DNA of 64,000 nt from Laguncularia racemosa (Eukaryota > Streptophyta > Magnoliopsida > Myrtales > Combretaceae): positions 62,001 to 126,000 of the forward strand of contig JBBMOL010000375.1 of assembly GCA_037954665.1 (NCBI GenBank), written 5' to 3'. The stretch's first letter is position 1. The number at the start of each line of letters is the position of its first letter. Below the pieces are notes generated by a model. The model saw nothing but the letters and a program-made list of their open reading frames with translations, was not told the DNA's origin and made no database searches. Below are positions 1-11,488 of this stretch, piece by piece. The position numbers were made by a program, and so were the translations under genes.

Positions 1-263
1 CAAGAAATGATCAAATCGTCCACTAACCCATACCTAGCTAGCACTTCCCAATCAACTACTACATTAGGCATAAATACCTTCTTTTCTCGCACTATATCAT
101 ACTTACCTTCGTCCTCCCTTCGCAAGTTAGGAGGGTAGCGTCGCGTGGTCCTAGAGGAACCACCAGTTGAACGAGGTTGAGCATTTTTGCACGCCACGGT
201 CTTAATCCTAGGCATCTTGACTATACCACGCTTGAGAAATCTCGACAGAGTGATGAATGACAT
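1..263 (-). CDS. Partial ORF downstream of Athila-O integrase (env-like or ATHILA ORF-1-type candidate)
   Basis: Reading the minus strand from an ATG at 263, the frame stays open for 87 codons and runs off the left window edge. A second in-frame ATG at 215 begins MPRIKTV. A basic N-terminal stretch is followed by a segment with VREKKVFMPN and WEVLARYGLVDDL. It lies between the integrase and the expected 3' LTR, where Athila elements carry an extra ORF (env-like, or the ATHILA ORF-1 family). The position and the charged composition fit, but no membrane segment is visible in the part present. The surrounding pol frames are broken while this one is open over its visible length. Identification is by position and general resemblance only. 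Confidence 0.5.
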   Translation of the reverse strand, partial: MSFITLSRFLKRGIVKMPRIKTVACKNAQPRSTGGSSRTTRRYPPNLRREDEGKYDIVREKKVFMPNVVVDWEVLARYGLVDDLIIS

Positions 264-837
264 TCTTCAACAAGTGGAAACACAGAGAGGGAAGAAAAAG
301 AACGAAGATGCAGAGAGAGGTAATGTGAGAATGAAGAGAGAAATGAAGGGCAAGGTGTTTTATGTCTGGAAACGTGCGAACCCTAAAAGGCTATGGATGA
401 CACGGCCTCAAAACTGGGCATGTTATAAGTCGTGCCATACACTGCTCTATATAAAAGAACATGAAAAAGTCTGACCTTCTAGCACGGCTTGTGGCACGGC
501 TTGTGACTTGGCCGTGCCTGTAACCGTGCTATCCACTGCTCTATATAAAAGAACTTGGACAAATCTAACCTAGTGGCACGGCTTGTGACGTGGCCGTGCC
601 TGTAACCGTGCTATCCCCTGGACTGAAACACCTTTCACAAATGCCCGTACACTTTGGTGTGAATTAGACCATATCGTACCCTCTTTGTTAAAATCTTGCT
701 TGCAAAACTACCACTAACAAATGTAATGATGATGACAGTAAAAAGAAAAGAAAAACTAACCTAGTATATGCATGGTTTGCCTCCCAGCCAGCGCTTTTGT
801 TTAACATCGTTGGCTCGACCTAAGGAATAGAGAAAGG
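264..837. other. Non-coding 3' region of Athila-O between integrase and the 3' ORF
   Basis: No convincing coding frame on either strand. It holds the duplicated TATA/CACGGC module at 441-616 and, near 774-815, a short plus-strand segment beginning tttgcctccc that also occurs beside the integrase end of Athila-I (near 7208-7245), so that piece is a shared Athila feature. Confidence 0.55.
441..616 (+). repeat. Tandem duplication carrying a TATA-like box and CACGGC/GCCGTG motifs
   Basis: Two adjacent copies (441-534 and 535-616) each start actgctctatataaaagaac and end with a cluster of cacggc, gccgtg and accgtg motifs closing in gtgctatcc. The first copy has one extra cacggcttgtg. Each copy therefore carries a TATA-like box (about 446-457 and 540-551) plus motif arrays of the kind seen in the U3 regions of several LTRs in this window, here inside the internal region of Athila-O. 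It may be a captured promoter fragment or an internal promoter. Its function is unknown. Confidence 0.65.
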
Positions 838-2166
838 TCAGTTATGGATTCGAATAAGGGACAACTCCGCTCTTTCTTCAAAGACCCTCTTGTCTCCTAA
901 GTAATGTTTAAGTCTCTGTCCATTGACCTTGAAAATACCCTTTTTAGGGTGTTCTAACTCCACCGTGCCATAAGGGAAAACGTTTTTTGCCCGAAAAGGA
1001 CTTGACCATTTTGATTTGAGTTTCCCCGGAAAAAGTTTTAACCTGGAGTTGAATAGCAATACCATATCTCCTTCCTTAAAGTGCTTGTGCTGGCGCAACC
1101 TTGCGTCATGATATGCTTTGGCTCTCTCCTTATAGAAACTAGCGTTGTCATATGCCGTAAGTCTTAACTCATTAAGCTCATTAATCTGCCTCTTCCTGTG
1201 AGCTCCTGACTTGTCGAGATCGAGGTTGAAAGTCTTGATTGCTCAGAACGCCCGATGCTGAATCTTAACTAGTAAGTGACACGCTTTCCCATATACTAAC
1301 CGGAAAGGAGTTGTATTAAGTGGTGTTTTGTAGGCCGTCCTATAAGCCCATAACGCATCATCTAACCTGTCTGCCCAATCTCGCCCATGCTGGAGAGTTG
1401 ATCTCATTAAGATGCGCTTTAGCTCTCTATTTGTCAACTCTACTTGCCCACTTGTCTGTGGATGATAAGGAGTGGTGAGACGGTGAGTCACTCCATATCT
1501 TTTCAAGACTTTTTCAATCTGAGAGTTGCAAAAATGTGTACCTCGATCACTAATTAGTGCTCGAGGCACCCTAAAATGGCAAAAGAGCTTCTTCAGGAAC
1601 TTGACAACCACCTTAGCATCATTTGTTGGTAGAGCTTGTGCTTCAGCCCACTTAGACACATAATCCACTGCTACCAATATATACTTGTTTCCATACGAAG
1701 GAGGAAATGGTCCCATAAAATCAATACCCCATACATCAAATACCTCGCACTCCAGAATATAGTGCTATGGCATTTCGTCCCTTCTTGAAATGTTTCCATC
1801 TCTCTGGCATCGATCGCACTGAGCTACAAAATTTTAGGCATCCTTGAATATTGACGGTCAATAAAAACCAGCTTCAAGTACTTTGTGGCCTGTCCTATTG
1901 GCACCATGGTGTCCTCTAGTGAGTCCACTATGGCAATGGTTCAAGATCTCCCGTCCTTCCTCATGTGAGACACAACGCCTAATCATTTGGTCTGAGCAAT
2001 ACCTGAACAAGTAGGGGTCTTCCCAATAGTAATACTTCAGGTCAGTAAAGAACTTCTTTTTCTGTTGCCTGGACATGTCCTGTGGAAGGACCCTAGCCAC
2101 TAGATAGTTGGCCATGTCTGCAAACCATGGGGACTCCGAACTGCTAACTTTGTTAATAGAATACAA
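838..2166 (-). pseudogene. Athila-O integrase (broken)
   Basis: Integrase domain of the outer Athila. The N-terminal zinc-binding part (near 1830-1980) shows the His pair in a HCHSGLTRGHH context and the Cys pair CDRC. The core has all three catalytic acidic positions: Asp in IDFMGPF, Asp in ISDRGTHFCN and Glu in GQVELTNRE. A C-terminal part with LLFNSRLKLFPGKL and FPYGTVELEHP resembles the Athila integrase tail. Stops occur near 1858, 1770 and 1243, and the chain ends by a stop at 838. The family joins cDNA ends to host DNA. The catalytic residues are present but the chain cannot be made in one piece. Confidence 0.85.
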
Positions 2167-2202
2167 ATTCTCCTCAGGGAATCTATCGTTAATATCTTCT
2201 TC

Positions 2203-4331
2203 CTACAGCTGCTCCACACATGAGTTCTCCAATCGAGATCGATGATCCGCTGCGAGGTTTTCTGCTCCCTTCTTGTCTCTGATCTTAAGGTTGAATTCTT
2301 GCAATAGGAGTATCCACCTGATTAGGTGGGGTTTTGCATCCGTCTTGGTCATTAAATATCTCAATGCGGAGTGGTCAGTATACACTATCACTTTAGAAAG
2401 AACAAGATAAGATCGGAATTTATCAAAAGCAAACACTACTGCCAATAACTCCTTCTCAGTAGTGGTATAATTCTCTTGAGCCCCATTTAGAGTTTTACTG
2501 GCATAGTATATCGGTTGGAAATACTTATCCTTTCTTTGACCTAGTACAGCTCCTACAGCATAGTCGCTGGCATCGCACATCAGTTCAAATGGTAGGTTCC
2601 AATTTGGAGCCACCATGATAGGAGCTTTGGTCAGTTTCTCCTTCAACGCCTCAAAGGCTTGGAGACATTCATCATTGAAATCAAAGGCTATGTTCTTCTC
2701 CAACAACCTGGTGAGAGGACGAGCAATTTTGGAAAAATCCTTAATGAACCGTCTATAGAATCCAGCATGTCCCAGAAAACTCCGAATAGCTTTAACCGAA
2801 GAGGGTGGGGGAATTTTGGATATAGTATCAACCTTGGCGTTGTCTACTTCAATCCCCTGCTGAGATATTTTGTGTCCTAAGACAATACCTTCAGTCACCA
2901 TGAAGTGACACTTCTCCCAATTCAAGACTACGTTAGTTTCTTCACAACGTGTGAGCACCCTTTCCAAATTATGTAGGCAAGAATCAAATGAATCCCCAAA
3001 CACGGAAAGTCATCCATGAATACTTCCATAATATCTTCAACCAGATCTTCGAAAATCGCTAACATGCACCGCTAAAAGGTGGCCGGTGCATTACATAATC
3101 CGAATGGCATCCTCCTGTAAGCAAATGTGCCATAGGGACATGTAAAGGTAGTTTTCTCTTGATCTTTAGGGGCAATCTGAATCTGGTAATATCCTGACAT
3201 CCCATCAAGAAAACAGTAAAACATATGTCCAGCGAGCTTCTCCAACATCTGATCGACAAAAGGTAAAGGAAAATGGTCCTTAAGAGTGGCTTCATTTAAT
3301 TTGCGATAGTCAATGCATACTCGCCATCCCGTCAACGTCCTCATTGGTATAAGCTCATTATTCTCATTTAGGACTACCGTCATTCCCCCCTTCTTTAGCA
3401 CCACCTGGATGGGGCTTACCCATGAACTATCAAAAATGGGATAAATTAGCCCAGCATCTAACAATTTGATTACCTCTTTCTTAACGACTTCTTTCATGTT
3501 TGGGTTAAGTCGTCTTTGAGCTTGCACTACTGGTTTGAAATTGTCTTCCATCGGGATTTTGTGTGTGCAAAAAGATGGGCTAACCCCTTGGATATCCGCG
3601 ATTTTCCATGCCAAGGCACGCTTATGCTCCTTCAGGATCTTCAAGTGCTTTTCCTTCTGACCAATGGTTAGCCCGGCTGCAATGATGACCGGCAACTGAG
3701 AATCCTTCTCTAAGAAAGCATACTCTAGATAGTCTGGGAGTTGCTTCAGCTCCAGAATTGGAGGATCTTCAATAGTGGGCTTCAATCTAGTAACATCTCC
3801 TGCATCAATGTTCTCCTTTTCCAGTTTTATCCCAAGTTCATCCTTGCCATCCAGATGAGTCAACATTTCTTGTATTGCACAATCTTCTGTCTCTTCAATA
3901 TTGCATACTCTCCAACTCAACTCTAATGGATCCTTGCATAAGATATCTTCCACAACGGTATTAGTTACATCAATTGCATAACAAGTGTCATCAGAATCTA
4001 CCGATTTCTTCATCACAACTGGGATTTGTATCACTAACTCGTCTCCCCCAATGCGCAGCACTAATCGGCCCTCAGCCACATCAATGATTGCTCGGGTTGT
4101 GGCTAAAAAGGGGCGTCCCAAGATTAGAGGAACTTCAGTGTCGACATCCATGTCCAAGATCATAAAATCAACCGGGAAGATGACAGTTTCTACTTTTACT
4201 AACACATCTTCAATAACCCCTTTAGGAAACTTCACCGATCGATCTGCCAATTGAAGGCTCATCCGTGTAGGCTTTGGCTCCCCCTAATCCCAACTTTTGA
4301 AAGAGAGAATATGTCATCAAGTTTATGCTAG
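2203..4331 (-). pseudogene. Athila-O protease C-part, reverse transcriptase and RNase H (broken)
   Basis: Downstream half of the polyprotein severed by Athila-I. It opens with GASINLM, the second half of the protease active site, followed by LILGRPFLAT, a protease signature. The reverse transcriptase has WRVCIDYRKLN, FLDGMSGYYQI, the MPFGLCNAPATF motif and an FMDDF catalytic box. RNase H shows MCDASDYAVGAVLGQ, TEKELLAVVFA, VYTDHSALRYL and an ADH box. A CAG-to-TAG stop follows PATF near 3072, and a single-base deletion in the codons after FMDDF (near 3005) shifts the frame. From the insertion point to 3072 the frame is open for roughly 400 codons, so decay is modest apart from these lesions. 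Confidence 0.87.
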
Positions 4332-4336
4332 CCCCT
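4332..4336. repeat. Target-site duplication, left copy (CCCCT) of Athila-I
   Basis: Five bases ccccct context directly left of the TGAT start of the left LTR, matching the five bases right of the other LTR (14334-14338). Removing 4337-14338 restores an uninterrupted protease reading frame across DLGAS, which confirms the duplication. Confidence 0.93.
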
Positions 4337-5930
4337 TGATGGGTGTCGAATCCAACAAAAATAAAACCTACTCCTAGACAATTATATGATTTGCATATAG
4401 TGGTGAGTAGGGTCGAATCCACAGGGATTGGTTAAAGATATTTCTATTCAAAGATAATAAAAAGGAAAAGGAAAATGGGGGGTTTTGTTTGTGAATTAAG
4501 ATACTGTTGAAACAAGAAAATAAAATCGAATATTGATAAAAGCCTAGCCAAAGGAATCAAGATAGTTTAATTCTAAGAATTGATCATCGATGCAAATGTT
4601 TTCTATTCTTATTTCTAGATAAACTGGTTATGGTTACTAACAAGCTCTAACAACCTATCTCTCCGTACTTTCTCGATAATCAAGAGAAGCTCTTTGATTA
4701 TTTCTCTTATTGATTAGACAACCCTAGACAAGCGCTTAGGATTTAATCTACCAATAGCATTAAAAACTAGAGAGACCACCAATTCATGCCAGTAGATTAT
4801 AAGATAACCTATTTAAACATGATCATACACCTCCATAACATGAATTCGATCATCTATTTTATAACCAAACATGTTATTGTGTCACTGAGACTAGAACAAT
4901 CAAACAATTACGGATTTGACGTGCTAGTTGACAATATATTAACTTGCTAATTGAGTAGAAGAGCTCTATTCATACCAATCAACAAAAATAATAATGAAAA
5001 GACGTTAAGAAGATATATGAATATCCAAAAACAAAGAGTAGAATAAATACAAGACAATTAGACCTCACAATTCGTGGAGAATTAAACATCTATGACCCTT
5101 TGGCTAGAAAAGTAGCTTAGCTACACATGTTCATCAATAAAACGAAAATAAAAAGTATAAACATGATGAACACGGTTGCTTGCTCTGCCTCCAAGATGAT
5201 CCAAGGTTCTTCAAGATCCAAAGATTCAAGATTGCCTCTAACCCTCTAGGGTTGGCTCTATTTATATTGTTAGAGGGATGGCATGTGATCTTTTGCTAGC
5301 AAGATATGAAAATATCTTTCCTTTTCCAAGTAGATTTCGAGAAGTGAATATTCGCCTGCCTGGCACGGTCTACCCCACGGCTAGATTACCAACCGTGCCT
5401 TCCTCTATGCATAATCAACAAGTCTTCATCCTTGTCCAGTGTATACCACGGTCTACACCACGGCTAGATCCTAGGCCGTGTCTTCCTCTGTCAAAGTTCC
5501 ACAATTTCTTCTCCTTGGCACGTCTAGCTTCCACTAGGGGTTCCACCACGGCTTCAAGCACGATTGCTCCCACGGCAAGATCATGAGCCGTGTCTCTCTC
5601 TGTTGAAAGTCCACATTTCCGCCTTCTTGTCCAGTGTGTAACACGGTTTATACCATGGCCGTGCCTCAAACCGTGCTTCCTCCTAGGCAGATACACGGCC
5701 GTGTACTTCAACTACACACCCATGTACTTCATTCCGGCGGTGTAAATCCTTGTCTTTGAACCAAGTTGTAGATGACTTCTCTAATTTACTTGAATTGGCA
5801 CCTTTGACTCCATTTATCCTGATTTATCACCATAATATTATTAAGTACCATTTCCTTATGATTTCTATAAAATCAATAATGAATTAACACAATTTATACT
5901 ATAAAGATTAAGTATAAAATGGCTCTATCA
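4337..5930 (-). repeat. 3' LTR of Athila-I
   Basis: A 1594-bp LTR, TGAT...ATCA. On the minus strand U3 begins at 5930; a CACGGC/GCCGTG motif array (5362-5710) and then a TATAAATAG box (5258-5266) follow, giving the usual U3-R-U5 order. The reading frames seen on either strand inside the array are by-products of the repeated motifs and are not annotated as genes. Confidence 0.93.
5258..5710 (-). promoter_or_regulatory. LTR promoter: TATA box plus upstream palindromic motif array
   Basis: On the minus strand TATAAATAG lies at 5258-5266. The array of cacggt, cacggc, accgtg and gccgtg motifs runs from 5362 to about 5710, leaving about 95 bp between its near end and the TATA box. Motif pairs can form short hairpins. 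The promoter role of the TATA box is expected for an LTR; a role for the array is inferred from its recurrence in other LTRs here. Confidence 0.7.
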
Positions 5931-5945
5931 AATTCCCCCACACTT
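5931..5945 (-). promoter_or_regulatory. Polypurine tract of Athila-I
   Basis: On the minus strand AGTGTGGGGGAATT directly precedes the TGAT start of the 3' LTR. Its purine-rich composition and exact abutment identify the primer for plus-strand cDNA synthesis. Confidence 0.9.
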
Positions 5946-7265
5946 AAACTCTTGCTTGTCCTTAAGAAATTGCATCAAATCAATTGAGAAATCTGTCATA
6001 GATTATACAAACTTTCTTTTCATCATTCCAAGCATCTATTCATTTGTAATTCATGACTTGTAATTTTAATGTCTACTACTTCAACCCAAACTGGTTTCCT
6101 GTGATCAAATTACTATGGACAAAATTCAATAGCTAATCTAAGCAAAACAAACTTTAATCCTCATGTTTAGTAAAAGAATTTTTATTCCAAAAGTAAATAC
6201 TTAATCCACTAAGGAAAAACACCCAATTAAACTTCATTGGATATTAGCAAACATATAATCCTTGCAACATAAAGCATATAGAATCAACTCTTTCCATAGA
6301 TTTTCTCCCTTTTCTATTATAAGTCTTGTTTTATTCAATGAATGTTTACATTCATATTCTTTTGATTTATTCAAGCATCTATTTTGACGGGTTTTTGCCC
6401 GCTTCTTTTCATGATCTTTCGCCTTTTCTCCCTTATCGTTATAGTGAGTTCATTGAGTCAACACATCCCGAGCTCGTCACTCAAGTGACCAGGTTTTGAG
6501 ATACCCCTACGGACTCTTCCTCACTCTAACATTCAAGTTTGAATACTCTTAACTCAATTAGTTGAATCATTGGAGTAATGGCTATGCTTGATTTTTTTTT
6601 TTAAGTGTTATAATTGCTTTACAAACAACTTGAAAGAATATATAGTAACTAATATAACCTAGAAGTAAACTTGTTTATTTTTTACTTAAGGACTCGACTT
6701 ACTCTTAGACTTCCAATTCTAAAGTTAAATACAAGGTAAATTTGTTTCTTAAAGATTTCACTACTTAATTTTAACCAAGTATTCTAATCACAGCAGTGGG
6801 TGAGTAAAGCATTTGAACAAGTCAATTTCACATTTTGTAGATGCTTATTACAACATTTAGTACAATCTCTAGATTTCATGATAATTTTGAAAAAAATTGG
6901 CTTAAAATTGCTTAAGGACAAACATTCAAAGTATGGATCAATTCTCTATTCTCTATATTTTATTATCCTCTCCCCTACACTTAGCTTGAACAGTGTCCTC
7001 ACTGTTCCTAATTTAGCACAATTGAAGAGGAATTAACAACTCAAGGAACATTAGAGAATAAGAGAAAGGAAATACTGGTACTTCCCTAGAATTGGAGTTC
7101 TCCCTTGAAGCTAAGTGTCATCTGATGATATGTATCCTTGCTGCAGCTGATCCAAGGGGTTCAAAACTACACTAAAATAAAAAAAAAACTAAACAAAATA
7201 ATTTGATATGGGTTGCCTCCCATGAAGCGCCTTTCTTTAACGTCTTTGGCTAGATGTTCCTGTAA
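5946..7265. other. Non-coding 3' region of Athila-I
   Basis: About 1.3 kb between the integrase end and the PPT. AT-rich, with no frame resembling a known retroelement protein on either strand and no clear tandem repeat. Athila-O keeps an ORF at the equivalent place; here it is absent or unrecognisable. Confidence 0.6.
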
Positions 7266-8600
7266 TCAATCAAAATACTCGGGGTGAGTTAAACTGGTTT
7301 CTTCGATATTACATACTTGAAATCCTTCATAAAAAGGTTTTAAGCGATGACCATTGACTTTGAAAGTCTTACCAGTTTCAAAGCTTGCGATCTCAACTGC
7401 ACCATGTGAAAATATGTTAGTGATAACAAAAGGACCAATCCACCGTGATTGTAGTTTTCCAGGAAACAACTTCAATCGAGAATGGTAAAGTAATACTTTT
7501 TTACCTACAAAACAATTCTTTCGGGAAATCATTTGATCATGAAAATCCTTTGTTTTTTCCTTATAGATTTTAGTACTCTCATAAGCTTCTCTTCGAATCT
7601 CCTCGAGTTCTTGTAATTGAAGTTTTTTGTGCTCACCAACCTCATCCATTCGCATGTTACATTGTTTTACAGCCCAGTACGCTCTATGTTCCAACTCCAT
7701 AGGGAGATGACACGGTTTACCAAATATCAAACGGTAAGGAGACATACCTATAGGGGTCTTGTAGGCTGTCCAGTAGGCCCATAATGCATCTTCAAGTCTT
7801 GTGCTCCAATCCTTCCTACTTGGGTTGACGGTTTTTTCCAGAATAGACTTGATTTCTCGATTTGAGAGTTCTGCCAATCCATTGGTTTGAGGGTGGTATA
7901 CGGTGGAAGTGCGATGAGTGACCCTGTATTTTTTTAGTAGAGTTTCCACTATTCTATTACAAAAGTGTGTGCCACGATCACTGATAAGAGCCTTTGGTGT
8001 CCCGAACCTAGCAAAAATATGGGATTTAACAAAATCCACAACAACTTTAGCATCATTAGTTCGGGTCGCTTTGGCTTCCACCCATTTTGAAACATAATCT
8101 ACAGCAAGAAGGATGTAAACATTACCGAAAGAAGGAGGAAAAGGACCCATAAAGTCAATACCCCATATATCAAATATTTCATAAGCAAAAATAGGGGTAA
8201 GTGGCATTTGGTCTCTACGTCCTAAGTTGCCAATCTTTTGACATCGTTCACAAGACTTACAAAACATAAAAGAGTCACGAAAAAATGTAGGCCAAAACAA
8301 ACCACACCCTAATACCTTTTGAGCTGTCCTCTTAGGGCCAAAATGTCCACCACATGCATATGAATGACAAAATTGCAAGACAGAAGGAATATACGTCTTG
8401 AGAAATACACCTTCTAATGATTTGATCAGCACAATGTTTCCACAAATATGGATCATCCCTTACATAATACTTAGCATCACTTTTAATTTTATCTTTTTGA
8501 GCCCTAGACAAATCACTTGGTTGTGTCTTAGTAACCAAATAATTGACAATATCAGCATACCACGGAATTGTCTTTTGAATAGAAAAGAGATACTCATCTG
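7266..8600 (-). pseudogene. Athila-I integrase (broken near the N-terminus)
   Basis: One open frame of nearly 400 codons (7266-8456) covers most of the integrase. The zinc-binding region has the His pair in CHSYACGGHFG and the Cys pair CKSCERC. The core has Asp in IDFMGPFPPSFG, Asp in ISDRGTHFCN and Glu in NGLAELSNRE, so all catalytic positions are kept. The C-terminal LYHSRLKLFPGKLQ segment is the Athila tail. The start of the domain (DAKYYVRDDPYLW, IIRRCIS) is in another frame, so a frameshift near 8400-8456 separates it from the core. Shortly upstream another break separates it from RNase H. Confidence 0.87.
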
Positions 8601-8616
8601 GAAAATCATCTTATAT

Positions 8617-10177
8617 TTATGTGGACCCTTCACTGATAGGAATTCTACTGAGGTGGTCTGCAACTAAGTTTTCCGAGCCTTTCCTATCACATATCTCCAA
8701 ATCAAACTCTTGCAGTAAGAGTATCCATCGAATAAGTCTTGGTTTCGCCTCCTTCTTTGTGAGCAGGTATTTGAGAGCTGCATGATCAGAGTAAACAATT
8801 ACCTTAGTACCAAGTAAATATGATCTGAATTTTTCTAATGCAAAAACAACAGCCAAGAGTTCTTTTTCCGTTGTGGAATAGTTGCATTGAGCATTATCCA
8901 ATGTTCTGGAAGCATAATAAATGACATGAGAAGCTCTCCCAACTCTTTGGCCAAGAACTGCTCCAACTGCATAATTGCTCGCATCACACATGATTTCAAA
9001 GGGAAGGGTCCAGTCGGATGGTTGGATGATTGGAGCAGAAGTTAACTTATCCCTCAATGTGTCAAAAGCGTTCTTGCAGGCCTCATCGAACTCAAATGTC
9101 ACTTCTTTTTGTAGCAATCGACATAGGGGTTGAGTAATCTTGGAGAAATCCTGGATGAAGCGTCGATAGAATCCTGCACTCCCAAGAAAAGACCGAATTT
9201 CCCGTACACTCAAAGGGTAAGGTAAAGATTTAATCAATTTTACCTTAGCTTTATCGACTTCAAGCCCCTTAGAAGATACAATATGGCCTAAAATGAGACT
9301 CTGTTCAACAATAAAGTGACATTTTTCATAATTCAACACTAAATTCTTATCTATACATCTTTGAAGCACTTTTGTAAGGTTAGTCAAACATGAATCAAAA
9401 GAATTACCATAGACGGTGAAGTCATCCATGAAAACCTCTATAATATTCTCCACATAATATGAAATATATACTAACCATACATCTTTGGAATGTGGCTGGG
9501 GCATTGCAGAGCCCAAAAGGCATCCTTCGATACGCAAAAATACCGAATGGACAAGTAAAAGTAGTCTTCTCTTGATCTTCCGGTGCCACTGGAATTAGAT
9601 GAAAACCTGAATAACCATCAAGACAACAATAGTGAGAATGGCCAGCCAAACGTTCAAGCATCTGATCAAGAAAAGGAAGAGGGAAGTGGTCCTTCCGAGT
9701 TGATGCATTTAACTTCCTGTAATCAACACAAACCCTCCATCCATTCTGAACCCGAGTAGGAATTAACTCACCATCAGAGTTTTCAATCACAGTTAAGCCC
9801 GTTTTCTTTGGAACAACTTGGATTGGACTTACCTACTTGCTGTCGGAAATTGGATAGATCATACCTGCATCAAGAAGTTTCAAGATCTCTTTCTTAACTA
9901 CTTCCATCATAGGTGGATTCAAACGACGCTGAACTTCCCTTGAAGGTTTACAATTATCTTCCATCAAAATCTTGTGCATGCAAGTGGAGGGGCTTAGTCC
10001 TTTGATATCAGCTATGGACCATCCAATGGCCTCTTTGTACTCTCTCAATACCCGAATCAACTTTTCTTCTTCTAAAGTACTTAGCTTGTTGGAGACTATC
10101 ACAGTAAGAGTCTCCTTTTCTCCTCAGAAAATATACTTTAGATGTTCAGGTAGGGGTTTTAATTCTAGCTTTGGTGC
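8617..10177 (-). pseudogene. Athila-I reverse transcriptase and RNase H (broken)
   Basis: Reverse transcriptase pieces at 9833-10102 (YKEAIGWSIADIKG), 9422-9790 (WRVCVDYRKLN, MPFGLCNAPATFQRC) and 8617-9537 (FMDDF box, then thumb and RNase H). RNase H residues sit in MCDASNYAVGAVLGQ, TEKELLAVVFA, VYSDHAALKYL and ADHLSR. A Trp codon of SKWVSP has become TAG near 9832, a frameshift lies near 9450-9520, and two further stops lie near 10126 and 10175. The family copies element RNA into cDNA and removes the RNA strand. This copy keeps its catalytic residues but has no continuous frame. Confidence 0.87.
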
Positions 10178-11486
10178 CTACACAATAGAAGGAAGAAGTC
10201 TTGTGTTAGAAGGGGGTAAATGAATGTATGACACATCATACCTAATAGGTTTTAATGATTCTAACTCCCAAATCTTGTCCTGCAAATCAGAGGATATTAC
10301 AAGCTTTTCCTTAAGAGTTTTCAATGCATGAATCGTAAGCCTCTTATTAAGTATAACTTTCAACTCATCATCGTCTATCAAATCAAATGTAGCCTGTGTT
10401 AATGGGTCAATAACATCAACAACAAAAACGGGAGAGATATAACAAAGATATTTCATGGCATCATAAATGTTAAATTTAATCACTTCACCATCAAATTCCA
10501 TAGTGAGGTTACCATCATGTACATCAATTTTTGTTCTGGATGTCTTAAGAAATGGTCTCCCTAATAATATCATTGATGAATTATGAGAATCATCATTCTC
10601 CATGTCAAGGACGTAAAAATCTGCAGGGAAAACGAAACCATTAACTTGTACTAAAACATTTTCTAGAACTCCCTCAGGATAAACATTGGACCTATCAGCA
10701 AGTTGAACAATAACACTTGTTTCCTTCAGGGGGACAACATTTAAACATTGATAAACAGACAAAGGCATAACATTGATTGAAGCTCCTAAATCACACATAG
10801 CTTTAGTGATTCCAAGATTACCCCTTTTGCAAGGAATAGTAAACATACCTAGATCCTTACATTTAGGAGGAAGCTTCTTCTGAAGAATAGCTGAAACATT
10901 CTCACCTACACTAATCTTTTCATTACCTTTCAGATTTCTTTTGTTAGTGCATAATTCTTTAAGAAATTTAGCATAACAAGGTACTTGCTTAATTGCATCC
11001 AGTAAAGGAATGTTTACCTCAACTTTGCGAAAAGTGTCAAGAATCTCTTTTTCTTCAGCTTCATTCTTGGATTTTGCTAGTCTGGAAGGGAAAGGAGGTG
11101 CTGTTGTCATGACCTTTGGTGGTTCAATGAAGGGTCCTTTGATCCGATTGTTCTGCTGGCTTGGAGTTGCAGTTTCTTTCTCAATCTCTTCCTCAGGATT
11201 AGTTCGGTGTCCCTTCTCATTTGATCCCTGCAATTTCGTTCCACTTCTCAAGGTAATTGCATTAGCACTTTGCTTTGGATTTGTGACGGTTTCAGAAGGT
11301 AACTTACCTTGAGTTTCCAACCTATTTATAGAAGAAGAAAGTTGACTTACCTGATTTTCCAAGTTGTGGATGCTCTGCTTTGTCTCATCCTGAAATTGTT
11401 TTGTATTAACGGCAAGTGATTTCACAATTTCCTCAAGGGACATACCTAAAGTGGAAGGAGCTTGTGATACTTGGTTTAATGGCTTA
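10178..11486 (-). pseudogene. Athila-I gag C-part and aspartic protease
   Basis: About 420 open codons. The first part has a heptad-like stretch (IHNLENQVSQLSSSINRLE) followed by NAITLRSGTKL, a conserved Athila segment. The second part is the protease with active site MCDLGASINVMPLSV and downstream LLGRPFLKTSRT. The Asp and the Gly of the catalytic triplet are present as DLG. A stop at about 11487 separates this part from the N-terminal gag; without it gag and protease would be one chain. Confidence 0.85.
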
Positions 11487-11488
11487 GG

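Noticed and set aside
5278..5711. Overlapping open frames of about 100 codons on both strands in the Athila-I LTR (also at 13598-14114)
   Set aside because: They coincide with the CACGGC/GCCGTG motif array, whose repeated GC-rich units lack stop codons by composition. They match no known protein and vary between the two LTRs.
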